The translations under genes and the position numbers were made by a program. The notes beneath the pieces were generated by a model. The model saw nothing but the letters and a program-made list of their open reading frames with translations, had not been told where the DNA came from and did not search any database. From Comamonas sp. KCTC 72670 (lineage in GTDB: Bacteria > Myxococcota > Myxococcia > Myxococcales > Myxococcaceae), in contig BNCN01000004.1 of the NCBI GenBank assembly GCA_014656495.1, positions 501,071-565,070 on the forward strand: 64,000 bases of DNA, written 5' to 3'. Positions 1-7,314 of this stretch are shown here, piece by piece (position 1 is the stretch's first letter; the number at the start of each line of letters is the position of its first letter).

Positions 1-327
1 GGTGGATCGTTGCCGTTCCCAGAAGCGCTGCGCGCCTTCGCGGTGCGCTACTCCGAGCACACCGTGGCGGCGGGAGGGACGGTGACGGACGCGGCGCAGA
101 AGCTGGGCGTGTCCGGGCCGACGCTCTACGAGTGGCGCAAGGGCCGTCCCCGTCCAAAGCCTATCGAGAAGAGCGCGGCACTGGTGCCGGTGCGCGTCAG
201 CCAGCGTCCCGCCGCAGCCGCGGGGGCGGCAGTGCAGCAGGTGGTGCTGGTGTCGCCGGGCGGCTGGCGCATCGAAGGCCTGAGCGTGGAGAGCGCCGCG
301 CAGCTATTGAGGGCGCTGGGGTGCTGA
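1..327 (+). CDS. tnpA: IS66-family accessory protein TnpA, 5' end cut by window edge
   Basis: Small helix-turn-helix protein of the IS66 type. The frame is open to the left edge, so the true start may lie outside; the first start inside is a TTG at 10 (105 aa from there). The segment VTDAAQKLGVSGPTLYEWRK is a classical HTH as in IS66 OrfA, followed by a basic Pro-rich linker and a C-terminal part with GGWRIEGL and AQLLRAL, typical of this family's end. The stop at 327 overlaps the GTG start of the tnpB frame at 321, the usual tnpA-tnpB coupling in IS66. The protein looks intact within the window, but the transposase downstream is not, so the element should be immobile. Confidence 0.8.
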   Translation, partial: GGSLPFPEALRAFAVRYSEHTVAAGGTVTDAAQKLGVSGPTLYEWRKGRPRPKPIEKSAALVPVRVSQRPAAAAGAAVQQVVLVSPGGWRIEGLSVESAAQLLRALGC

Positions 328-836
328 CGCTCACGCGCGCGGTGCGCGTCTTCGCGTACGCGGCCCCGGTGGACATGCGCCGGGGCTTCGATGGATTGAG
401 CGCTCTCGTCGAGCAGCAGTTGGGCCAGCTGCTCAAGGGCGACGTCTTCCTCTTTGTCGGCCGGCGCCGGGCCAAGGTGCTGCACTTCGACGGCACGGGC
501 CTGGTGCTCTTCACCAAGAGACTCTTCCGGGGCCGCTTCGCGCGGCCCTGGTGCGAGGAGGGCGCGCAGGCGGTGGAGCTGACGGTGAGTGAGCAGACGT
601 ACTGGCTGCTCTTGGAAAAGGGGCCGGGGACCCAATGGTACGCGTGGACGGTGGCCTCGCCGGACACCGTCTTCCACCGCATCCTCCCCAGCCGCTCCGG
701 CGCGACGGCCCGGGCGGTGCTGGGCGACTACGCGGGCATCGTCCTGGTGGGCGGGTACGCGGCATACCAGACGGCGACGAAGTCTGGCCCGGACGGGCCC
801 GCCCCCGCGACGCTGGCCTTCTGCTGGGCGCACGTG
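321..836 (+). pseudogene. IS66 tnpB fused in frame to a tnpC fragment (internally deleted transposase genes)
   Basis: From the GTG at 321 the frame first encodes an IS66 TnpB (Orf2): RVFAYAAPVDMRRGFDGLSA, then DVFLFVGRRRAKVLHFD and a GLVLFTKRLFRGRF-like block. At about 580-605, in what should be the TnpB tail (VELTVSE), it passes without frameshift into the middle of an IS66 TnpC DDE transposase: TYWLLLEKGPGTQWYAW, HRILPSRSG, GDYAGIVLVGGYAAY, ending in CWAHV at 836. The TnpC N-terminal part, usually several hundred residues, and everything after CWAHV are missing. The frame stays open to a stop at 1193, but that part has no transposase similarity. I read this as a deletion remnant, not a working fusion. 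The likely catalytic Asp of the DGYAAY motif is Gly here (GGYAAY), which also argues against activity. Confidence 0.75.
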
Positions 837-1197
837 CCACCTCGCACGCGGCCAGCTCGCCGCGCACGGCCACGAACGCATCAACGAGCGACAACACCGC
901 ACGGCAATCCACCGACTCCAGCCGCAGGCACCGTCCCTCCCGCGCTGCATGCTCCAGCGCCCCGCGAAACACCACGCCCAGCAGCCGGTCCACAACCGCA
1001 TGTGCCGTGCACGCCTCGGAAGGGCCCTCGCTCCGCTCGGGGACGCACGACGCCGACACGTCGAAGACGCCACCAGCAAGGGACGCAACCTGCTCTGCCA
1101 GCTACGGACTCTGCCCAGCCAACTGCTCAACGCACCGACTCAGCAGACGTGCAGCACGCTCCAACGTCTCACGGGTATTTCCAGTGGCGTTAACCAT
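837..1197 (-). pseudogene. Broken hypothetical gene next to the IS66 remnant (in-frame amber stop, 3' end lost)
   Basis: On the minus strand an ATG at 1197 opens MVNATGNTRETLERAARLLS, a plausible amphipathic start, and runs 31 codons to a TAG at 1104-1102. The same frame then continues for about 90 codons with protein-like composition (AVVDRLLGVVFRGALEHA, AVLSLVDAFVAVRGELAACE) until it meets the transposase fragment at about 837. One frame with one stop, ending at an IS junction, is the pattern of a host gene disrupted by the element. I do not recognise the family. Confidence 0.5.
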
Positions 1198-1291
1198 TGA
1201 ATGGTTCTTCTGCCGTTGCACGGACGGCGTCTGGGCCTGTCAGTAACGTCTTTCAAGGCGAGCGGGCGCGGACGGCTTGCTCGCCGCTGTT

Positions 1292-1846
1292 TCACGCCAC
1301 GCTCGAAGTGCCGCGTCCCAGCCGTTCGAGGACCTGCTTCACCCGCGCGTTCGTGGAGCCTTGGACAGCGAGCACCTCCACGCCCCACGCGTGTGGATCG
1401 TCGTTCAGCAGCCCGGAGAGCGCCTCATCCACCGCCGTTCTCATGTGGAGGTCTTCACGCGCCCGGAGCCGGATGCGATCCGGTTCCTCGACGGGCACGA
1501 AGACGATGAGGTCGAGCGTCTGGACGGCGGAGCGGACCCGGGGAAGCCACTCCTCCAAGTCGAACGCCTCCGCGTCCTCGTGCGCCTGGAGATAGCCCAG
1601 GAAGTCGACAGGGCAGCGGTCGAACAGGGTGTCGCGGGAGTCCTTCTCGTCGTGAAGCAGCTCGGCCGAGAACCGGAGCTGTTCGACGAAGTCCTCCAGG
1701 GAGGGCGGCGACGCGAACGCGTAACCGTCCTCTTCGAGGAGGAGGTACGGCTCTTCGACGAGCCGGTACCCCTCGAGCTGTTCTCCGAGCAGGTCAATCA
1801 GCGTCGACTTGCCCACCCGGTGTGAACCCGTCACGGCGATGCGCAT
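1292..1846 (-). CDS. NadR-like P-loop ATPase/kinase
   Basis: A 184-aa cytoplasmic P-loop protein. The N-terminus has a Walker A motif, GSHRVGKST, at residues 7-15 (GxxxxGKS/T). Next come EEPYLLLEE, where NadR/thymidylate-kinase-like enzymes keep an acidic substrate-contact segment, and DTLFDRCPVDFLGYL at about 92-106, matching the F/YDR-P-xD signature of the AAA_28/NadR-like group. A late strand, LIVFVPVEEPDRIRLRAREDL, carries the Arg-rich lid. Substrate unknown; nucleoside or nicotinamide riboside phosphorylation is an inference from the family. It lies tail-on to the IS remnant (95 bp to the pseudogene start) and 63 bp downstream of the sugar dehydrogenase gene on the same strand. Length fits the family. 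Confidence 0.7.
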   Translation of the reverse strand: MRIAVTGSHRVGKSTLIDLLGEQLEGYRLVEEPYLLLEEDGYAFASPPSLEDFVEQLRFSAELLHDEKDSRDTLFDRCPVDFLGYLQAHEDAEAFDLEEWLPRVRSAVQTLDLIVFVPVEEPDRIRLRAREDLHMRTAVDEALSGLLNDDPHAWGVEVLAVQGSTNARVKQVLERLGRGTSSVA

Positions 1847-1909
1847 GCCCTCTCATACCGCGTCCCCGAGGAGAACGTCCCTCGGGGCGTGAGCCTGCGC
1901 ATCCGGACT

Positions 1910-3289
1910 TCAGCGCGGCGTGACCTTGAGCAGCCTGCCGTTGGTATCGTCGGTGAGCAGGTACAGCGCGCCGTCAGGACCCTGCACCACCTCGCGGATG
2001 CGCTGGTTGCGATCCTTGAGGAGATGCTCCTCGCCGACCGCGCGGTCGTTGTGCATTCGCAGGCGCACCAGCGCTCGGACGGACAGTCCGCCGATGAACA
2101 CGTTGTTGCGCCACTCGGGGAACAGGTCACCGGTGTAGATGGTCATGCCGGAGGGCGAGATCACCGGGTCCCAGTAGTACACCGGCTGCTCCATGCCCTC
2201 GCGCCGCGGGCTCTCGTGGATGGGGGCACCGGAGTACTCCTCGCCGTACCCGATGGTGGGCCAGCCGTAGTCCTTGCCGGCCTCGGGACGGTTGAGCTCG
2301 TCACCGCCCTGAGGGCCCATCTCCACGGTCCACAGTCGGTTCTGGCTGTCGAGCGCCGCGGACAGGACGTTCCGGTGGCCGATCGACCAGATCTCAGGCT
2401 TGGCATTCGGCGTGTTCAGATAGGGGTTGTCCTCGGGCACGGAGCCGTCGGGGTAGATGCGGACCACCTTGCCGAAGTGGCTCGTGACGTCCTGCGCCTG
2501 CCTCCGGCCCGCGAGGATGGAGCGCTCGCCCAGCGTGACGAACAGCTTGCCATCCGGGGTGAACACCAGCCGGCCGCCCGAGTGCATCGTCGACTCGATG
2601 GTCGGCATCATGCGGAAGATGACCTGCACGTTCTCCACGCGAGGCTGCGGCCCGTCCACGAGCCGCGCGCGCGCGACCGCCAGACCGTTCCCGCCCGTAC
2701 GGGGCTCGGCATAGGTCCAGTAGATGAGTCCGCTCTCCGCGTAGTCGGGGCCGACCTCCACGTCGAGCAGGCCACCCTGGCCCCGTCCATCCACGGCGGG
2801 GAGCCCGGTGACGGCGGGGGACTTCGCGCCCTCTGGCGTGACGATGTAGAGCGAGCCCGTGGGCTTCTCCGTCACCAGCATGCGCTGGTCGGGCAGGAAG
2901 GCGATGGCCCAGGGGTTGCGGAAGCCCGAGGCGATCTCCGTGACCTGGATTTGCGTCTGCGATTGGATGGCCGGGACGCGCGTCTGCCCCGGGAAGGCTG
3001 GGTCGAACTCGGGCACGTTGGGCGGGCCCTGCGGCACCGGCGGGCCCGTGGGCAGCGGCTCTTCGGGCGGGTTGCCCGCGTCCTCGGGGGGAACGCCCGC
3101 GTCGTCGTCCGGCGGGTTGCCCGCGTCTTCGGGGGGAACACCTGAATCTTCGGGCGGGTTGCCCGCGTCCTCGGGCGGAACCCCCGAGTCCTGCTGCGGT
3201 ACGCCCGAGTCTTGAGGCGAGGGGCCTGGGTTCTCCGAACAGCCGGTGAGGAGGGCGGCGACGATGAAGGGGATCGGCAGGATTCGCAT
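1910..3289 (-). CDS. PQQ-dependent sugar dehydrogenase (GSDH family) lipoprotein
   Basis: 459-aa predicted exported lipoprotein. The ATG at 3289 was chosen because AGGAG sits 7 nt upstream and the product opens with a signal peptide and lipobox (AALLTGC, Cys17). Residues about 24-82 are a low-complexity linker of PPEDAGNPPEDSGV-type repeats, common in myxobacterial surface proteins. The rest is a six-bladed glucose/sorbosone dehydrogenase propeller: RNPWAIAFLPD, MHSGGRLVFTPDGKLFVTLG (the His of HSGG aligns with the catalytic base), WSIGHRNVLS, and EMGPQGGDELN...KDYGWP, hallmarks of PF07995. Soluble family members oxidise aldoses or similar sugars with PQQ and Ca2+; the actual substrate cannot be read from sequence. 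Divergent from the LysM gene across a 412-bp gap. Confidence 0.85.
   Translation of the reverse strand: MRILPIPFIVAALLTGCSENPGPSPQDSGVPQQDSGVPPEDAGNPPEDSGVPPEDAGNPPDDDAGVPPEDAGNPPEEPLPTGPPVPQGPPNVPEFDPAFPGQTRVPAIQSQTQIQVTEIASGFRNPWAIAFLPDQRMLVTEKPTGSLYIVTPEGAKSPAVTGLPAVDGRGQGGLLDVEVGPDYAESGLIYWTYAEPRTGGNGLAVARARLVDGPQPRVENVQVIFRMMPTIESTMHSGGRLVFTPDGKLFVTLGERSILAGRRQAQDVTSHFGKVVRIYPDGSVPEDNPYLNTPNAKPEIWSIGHRNVLSAALDSQNRLWTVEMGPQGGDELNRPEAGKDYGWPTIGYGEEYSGAPIHESPRREGMEQPVYYWDPVISPSGMTIYTGDLFPEWRNNVFIGGLSVRALVRLRMHNDRAVGEEHLLKDRNQRIREVVQGPDGALYLLTDDTNGRLLKVTPR
3044..3220 (-). repeat. Tandem PPEDAGNPPEDSG-coding linker repeats
   Basis: Short degenerate tandem repeats within the sugar dehydrogenase gene, encoding Pro/Asp/Gly units between lipobox and propeller. 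Probably a flexible spacer that lifts the enzyme off the membrane. The repeats are imperfect, so copy number may vary between strains. Confidence 0.7.
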
Positions 3290-3701
3290 GCGACTCGCTC
3301 CTGGGGGATGGGGACGGGGGCGAACATCGCGTCCCTGGCCATGAGAGGGAAGGACGCGCTTCATCCCGGGGGGATTCCCTGCCGGGCATCGGACAGAGGT
3401 TCGCATCGCGGACGGAGTGCGGTGCGACCTCTTCAACGCCTGTGCAGCAAGGCACCAATTGTATGGATTGAACGGAGCCGCAGGCCGTACCGAGGGCCGC
3501 CTCGGACGCTCCTTCGCCAGGCGTCGACCGGTGGCGGTGCCGTGGCGGACCTCCGCGCGGGTGAGAGGTCGCCGCGGCGCTGTCAAGAAACTTCAGGGCG
3601 TGGCGGTCTCCCAGAGGGACGGGAGGCGGATTCCAAGTTTTTGGGAAATCGGACGCAACTTCGGCGGGGACCCGCCGACAATGGGGGCAGGAGATACCTC
3701 A
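3290..3701. other. Divergent intergenic region, no gene seen
   Basis: 412 bp between the divergent sugar dehydrogenase and LysM genes. Open frames here are unsupported extensions of the flanking genes or shadows. It must hold both promoters, but I see no convincing -35/-10 pair. A near-palindrome, TTCCAAGTTTTTGGGAA, lies about 65 bp before the LysM start. Confidence 0.5.
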
Positions 3702-4400
3702 ATGTCCACGTCCATCCGTTCGAATCGCTCTAACGGCTCCTCCTACAAGATCCAGCGGGGCGACACGCTCTCCGCGCTCGCCGTCCGCTTCAAGACGTCG
3801 GTGAAGGAGCTGGCGCGCATCAACAACATCGCCAACCCGGACCTCATCTACGCGGGCGCGAACCTGCGTCTGCCCGGCAGCAGCGGCAAGGCGGGCGGCT
3901 ACAGCGGGAAGGACACCTTCGACTCGGGCTCCAGCGGTGGCGGTGCGCGCCGCTCGGGTGGAGCGTCCGGTGGAGGGAATGTCGGCGGCACCGGTGGCGT
4001 GGCCCCCAACGGCGCGACGCCCGCGATGCAGCGGCTGGCCGATGCGGGCCGCCGGGCGGCGCTGAGCATGGGCGGCTACAACAGCCAGGGCCTGTGCGCC
4101 ACGGGCGTGAGCCGGGCCATCCAGAACGCCTTCGGCTTCAAGGTCTGGGGCAACGGCAACCAGATCGACGACAACCTGCCGCGCGACAAGTTCAAGCAGG
4201 TCAACATGTCGCTCGAGGAGGCGCTGAAGATTCCGGGTCTGGTCCTGACCTGGGAGAAGACCTCGTCGCGCCTGGGCAGCATCTACGGCCACACCGCCAT
4301 CACCACCGGCGACGGCCGCTCGTCCGTGAGCGACTTCATCGAGCAGAACACCACGAACAACGGCCGCAGCGGCTTCAAGGTGTTCATGCCCATCATCTAG
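3702..4400 (+). CDS. LysM peptidoglycan-binding protein with papain-like (CHAP/NlpC-type) C-terminal domain
   Basis: 232 aa. The ATG at 3702 has AGGAG 9 nt upstream; longer in-frame starts lack this. Residues about 13-57 are a LysM domain (YKIQRGDTLSALAVRFKTSV, then NPDLIYAGANLRLP), which binds glycan strands. A Gly/Ser-rich linker (about 58-105) leads to a C-terminal domain with SQGLCATGVSRAI and IYGHTAITTGDG, the Cys and His arrangement of papain-fold cell-wall amidases (CHAP/NlpC-P60-like). I infer a peptidoglycan hydrolase or cross-link binder. No signal peptide or membrane segment is visible, so export would need another route, or the protein acts in the cytoplasm or is released on lysis. 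Convergent with the DUF885 gene; a hairpin follows. Confidence 0.7.
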   Translation: MSTSIRSNRSNGSSYKIQRGDTLSALAVRFKTSVKELARINNIANPDLIYAGANLRLPGSSGKAGGYSGKDTFDSGSSGGGARRSGGASGGGNVGGTGGVAPNGATPAMQRLADAGRRAALSMGGYNSQGLCATGVSRAIQNAFGFKVWGNGNQIDDNLPRDKFKQVNMSLEEALKIPGLVLTWEKTSSRLGSIYGHTAITTGDGRSSVSDFIEQNTTNNGRSGFKVFMPII

Positions 4401-4429
4401 TTCCGCCGCGAGGTGGAGCTTGATGTCCC

Positions 4430-4461
4430 ATCGCCTCCGGGGCTGTCCGCCCGGGGGCGAT
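4430..4461. terminator. Hairpin between convergent LysM and DUF885 genes
   Basis: An 11-bp inverted repeat (ATCGCCTCCGG with CCGGGGGCGAT, one G-U pair) around a 10-nt loop, 30 bp after the LysM stop and 43 bp beyond the stop of the minus-strand gene at 4504. There is no long T-run, but the position fits a shared terminator. Confidence 0.5.
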
Positions 4462-4503
4462 GTCGTTTGGGGGGCGTGTCGATGGACCGCGCCCCCGGAC
4501 GCG

Positions 4504-6309
4504 TCAGTGCGATGCCGACGACACGCTGTCCTCGCCCAGCATCAGCCTGCGGACGATGGGCACGGGCGGGTATCCATAGGAGACCACCTGGTTGTGGAAG
4601 CGCTGGAGGGTGAAGTCCTTGCCCCACTGCGCCTTCGCGTCCTCGCGCAGCTCCATCAGCAGCTTCTTGCCGAGCGCGTAGACGAGGTACGTCGGATCCG
4701 AGGTGCCCCGGCGGGCCTCTCGCTCGGCGTTGATGCGCGTCATGTACGCCTCCTCCTCGAAGAGGCGCACTGCCTGCTCATACGTCATCCCCCGCGTGTG
4801 CAGCGACAGCCCCGCCACGTAGCGCGCGAGCCGCTGAAGGTAGAGGGCCAGTTGGTTCAGCCGCAGCCGGTCCGCCTGGCGCCCCGTCCCGCCATAGCCC
4901 TCGTCCAACATCATCTGCTCGGTGTACAGGCCCCAGCCCTCGCTGAAGGAGCCCGAGCCCATCAGCTTGCGCACCTTCGACTCCACCCGGTTGGTCCACA
5001 GAAACTGCACGTAGTGGCCCGGGTAGGCCTCGTGAATGGAGACCAGGGGCAGGGCGTAGCGGTTGTAGAAGCTCATGTGCTGCGTGGTCTGCTCCGCGCT
5101 CCAGGCGGGGTCCGGCGGCGTCACGTAGTAGTACGCCTCCGTCGCCTTGCTTTCGAACGGGCCTGGCGTGCTCATGCTCGCGAAGGACAGCGCGCGGTTG
5201 AAGGAGGGGGTCTCCGCCACTTGCGCCCGGACCTCGCTGGGCACGGTGATGATGCGCCGGTCGATGAGGAACTGGCGGATGTCCTCCAGCGTGGCTGTCG
5301 TGGTCGCCACCAGTTCCGCCGGGGCAGGGTGGTCCTTGCCCAGCTCGCGGTACACGTCCATGGGCGCCTTGCCCGGCGCCAGCCTCTCCGCCACCTCGTG
5401 AAACTGCTCCTGCGAGCGCTTCATCTCCGCGCGGCCCCATGCGAGCAGCGAGTCGATGCTCTCCGTCACACCCTCGTCGTACTGGAGCTTCTTCCGGTAC
5501 GCCTCCTCGCCGATCGCGAACTCGCCCTTCGAGCGCGGCAGCAGGTCCTCCTTCAGGAAGCGCGCGTAGGCGTCGATGGCCTCCAGGCAGCGGGCCTGCT
5601 CCTTCTTGAAGGCCTCCTGCAGCGCCGCGTCCTTCACCGACGCGAAGGCCTGGGGCAGCGTCTGCGCGTACAGCGCCCGCGTTCCACGCACCTGCTCCAG
5701 CGCGATCTCCGTCCAGAGCCTCGGCGGATTCTGGAGAGTCGCCTGGGCCGCGGCGAAGACCGCGGGCACCACCCCCATGCGTTTCACCGCTGAACCCATC
5801 CGCTTCTCCAGCGGCGAGAAGTCGCGGTTGATGAGCTGGAACACGGCGCTCGATGCGAAGCCCAGGTACGTGTTGGGGTTGCGCTCCCAGGTGCGCACCA
5901 CTTCCAGCTCCAGGATGCGTGAGCGGAGGTGGTTCTCCAGGATGTCGTAGTCCGCGGAGTCCAGCGGCGGCAGCGCGGCCCGGTCCACCGCCTTCGGTAG
6001 CGCCGCGAGCCTGTCCTTCAGGTACGCCAGGTTCGCCGCGCGCTCCTCCGGCCGGAAGTTGCGCAGTTCGCCGTCGTAGGTGTGCACTCCCGCCGACGTC
6101 GCTGCGAGGGGCGAGCGGCGGAAGTGCTCCTCCAGATACGCGTCCACGAATCCTCGCAAGGCGAGCTGGGCAGGGGCCAGGGCCGGTGCCTTGACCTGCG
6201 CGACGGGGAGGTCCCGAGGCTCCAGCGGAGTCGGCGAGCGTGAGGTCGTGCATCCGGGGGATAGCAACAGCAATGCGGCGAGGACGCTCGTGGAACGCAG
6301 CACGATCAT
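4504..6309 (-). CDS. DUF885 family lipoprotein, predicted zinc metallohydrolase
   Basis: 601 aa. The ATG at 6309 gives a hydrophobic signal sequence ending in the lipobox-like LLLLSPGC, so it is probably a lipoprotein on the periplasmic side. The body matches DUF885 (PF05960): a long helical protein of about 600 aa with SIHEAYPGHYVQ at roughly residues 424-435, the HExxxGH zinc-binding motif of the family, and a following GSGSFSEGWGLYTEQMM block whose EGW Glu is the likely third ligand. DUF885 proteins are peptidase-like, and some are linked to dipeptide or proline-peptide cleavage; the substrate here is unknown. It stands alone, separated by 362 bp from a divergent tRNA-modification gene. 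Confidence 0.8.
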   Translation of the reverse strand: MIVLRSTSVLAALLLLSPGCTTSRSPTPLEPRDLPVAQVKAPALAPAQLALRGFVDAYLEEHFRRSPLAATSAGVHTYDGELRNFRPEERAANLAYLKDRLAALPKAVDRAALPPLDSADYDILENHLRSRILELEVVRTWERNPNTYLGFASSAVFQLINRDFSPLEKRMGSAVKRMGVVPAVFAAAQATLQNPPRLWTEIALEQVRGTRALYAQTLPQAFASVKDAALQEAFKKEQARCLEAIDAYARFLKEDLLPRSKGEFAIGEEAYRKKLQYDEGVTESIDSLLAWGRAEMKRSQEQFHEVAERLAPGKAPMDVYRELGKDHPAPAELVATTTATLEDIRQFLIDRRIITVPSEVRAQVAETPSFNRALSFASMSTPGPFESKATEAYYYVTPPDPAWSAEQTTQHMSFYNRYALPLVSIHEAYPGHYVQFLWTNRVESKVRKLMGSGSFSEGWGLYTEQMMLDEGYGGTGRQADRLRLNQLALYLQRLARYVAGLSLHTRGMTYEQAVRLFEEEAYMTRINAEREARRGTSDPTYLVYALGKKLLMELREDAKAQWGKDFTLQRFHNQVVSYGYPPVPIVRRLMLGEDSVSSASH

Positions 6310-6671
6310 GGAGCCTCGGAGGAGAATGAAGTCAGGAGGTGTCGCGAGCCTCGCGCAGGCCTCTGGGGCTGACAAGTCTCACCGCCGCCTTGGCAGGGCG
6401 TGGAAGGATGGAGGCACCTGGGCCCGCGAGGGACGCCTTGCTGGCGCCGTTCGCGTGAGCGACACGGCGTGCAGTCGCATCTCCGCCCCCTTGCGTACCG
6501 GCAGGCCGAGGCTGACGGATCGCGACACACAGGTGATTCCGCTGCGCGTTTGCATGGCTGGCACGCTCCGTCAAGTCAGCATGCCCCCACGCCGGGGCGT
6601 GGTGGCGGCGGCGCTGTCGCACGGGAAGGAGTGCTTCTGTTCCATCTCCCGCCGGACCAGAATGTCTGCAG
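6310..6671. other. Divergent intergenic region, no gene seen
   Basis: 362 bp between the divergent DUF885 and DTW-domain genes. Several overlapping frames exist on both strands, but none has family similarity, a ribosome binding site or consistent codon bias. I see no clear promoter motif. Confidence 0.45.
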
Positions 6672-7244
6672 ATGTCTTCTCGTCTCGCCAGCCGTCCGCG
6701 GTGCCTGCGCTGCAACCTGTCGCGTCACCTGTGCCTCTGTGACGCGATTCCCCAGGTGCGGACGCGGACGCGCATCCTCCTGCTTCAGCACGTGATGGAG
6801 ATCGCGAAGAAGAGCAACACGGGCCGGGTGGCCGCGCTGGCGCTGGTGAACTCGAAGCTCATCATCCACGGCTCGCCCAGCGGCGACTTCGACATGGAGC
6901 TGCTGTCGGAGCCGGGGACCTGGCTGCTCTATCCGGATGGTCCCTCGGCACCGCCGGATGCACCGCCGCCACGCCAACTGGTGGTCCTGGACGCGAGCTG
7001 GTCTCAGGCCCGCAGGATGACGCAGCGGGTCCCCGTGCTGAGGACCCTCCCACGCCTGGCCCTGCCCGCGCCGGAGCCCGGGTTGCTCCGGCTCCGTGAG
7101 CCTTCGCATCCCTCGGGCATGTCCACCCTGGACGCCGTCGCTCGTGCCGTGGCCGCGCTCGAAGGGCCCGATGTGGCGGAGCCGTTGGAGCAGCTCGCCG
7201 CGCTTCGGGTTCAGCGCATCGCCGCCTGCGGAACGTTGTACTGA
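6672..7244 (+). CDS. tRNA-uridine aminocarboxypropyltransferase (DTW domain, TapT/YfiP-like)
   Basis: 190 aa, the usual size for a DTW-domain enzyme. The N-terminus has a Cys-rich zinc knuckle (CLRCNLSRHLCLC). LLLQHVMEIAKKSNTGR aligns with the SAM-binding QH.xE..k.sNTg signature. The name-giving DTW motif appears as LDASWSQARRM at about residue 106, with Ala for Thr but Asp and Trp kept. LREPSHPSGMSTLDAVA is the R-P-STLEA motif near the end. Family members transfer the 3-amino-3-carboxypropyl group of SAM to a tRNA uridine (acp3U, position 47 for E. coli TapT). Cytoplasmic, single gene; a strong hairpin follows the stop. Confidence 0.88.
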   Translation: MSSRLASRPRCLRCNLSRHLCLCDAIPQVRTRTRILLLQHVMEIAKKSNTGRVAALALVNSKLIIHGSPSGDFDMELLSEPGTWLLYPDGPSAPPDAPPPRQLVVLDASWSQARRMTQRVPVLRTLPRLALPAPEPGLLRLREPSHPSGMSTLDAVARAVAALEGPDVAEPLEQLAALRVQRIAACGTLY

Positions 7245-7255
7245 GCCCCACGCGA

Positions 7256-7290
7256 ACTTCCCCCGGAGCAGGACGCTCCGAGGGAAGTCT
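7256..7290. terminator. Strong hairpin terminator after the DTW gene
   Basis: A 14-bp stem with one mismatch (ACTTCCCCCGGAGC / GCTCCGAGGGAAGT) and a 5-nt loop, followed on the plus strand by CTTTC. It lies between convergent genes, 11 bp after the plus-strand stop and 25 bp past the minus-strand stop at 7315, so it probably serves both. Confidence 0.7.
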
Positions 7291-7314
7291 TTCATCCCGA
7301 GATGCGGCTCGGGA

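Noticed and set aside
126-1130. 334-codon minus-strand open frame over the IS66 region
   Set aside because: It lies antisense to tnpA/tnpB and lacks domain similarity; only the different minus frame from 1197 looks protein-like.
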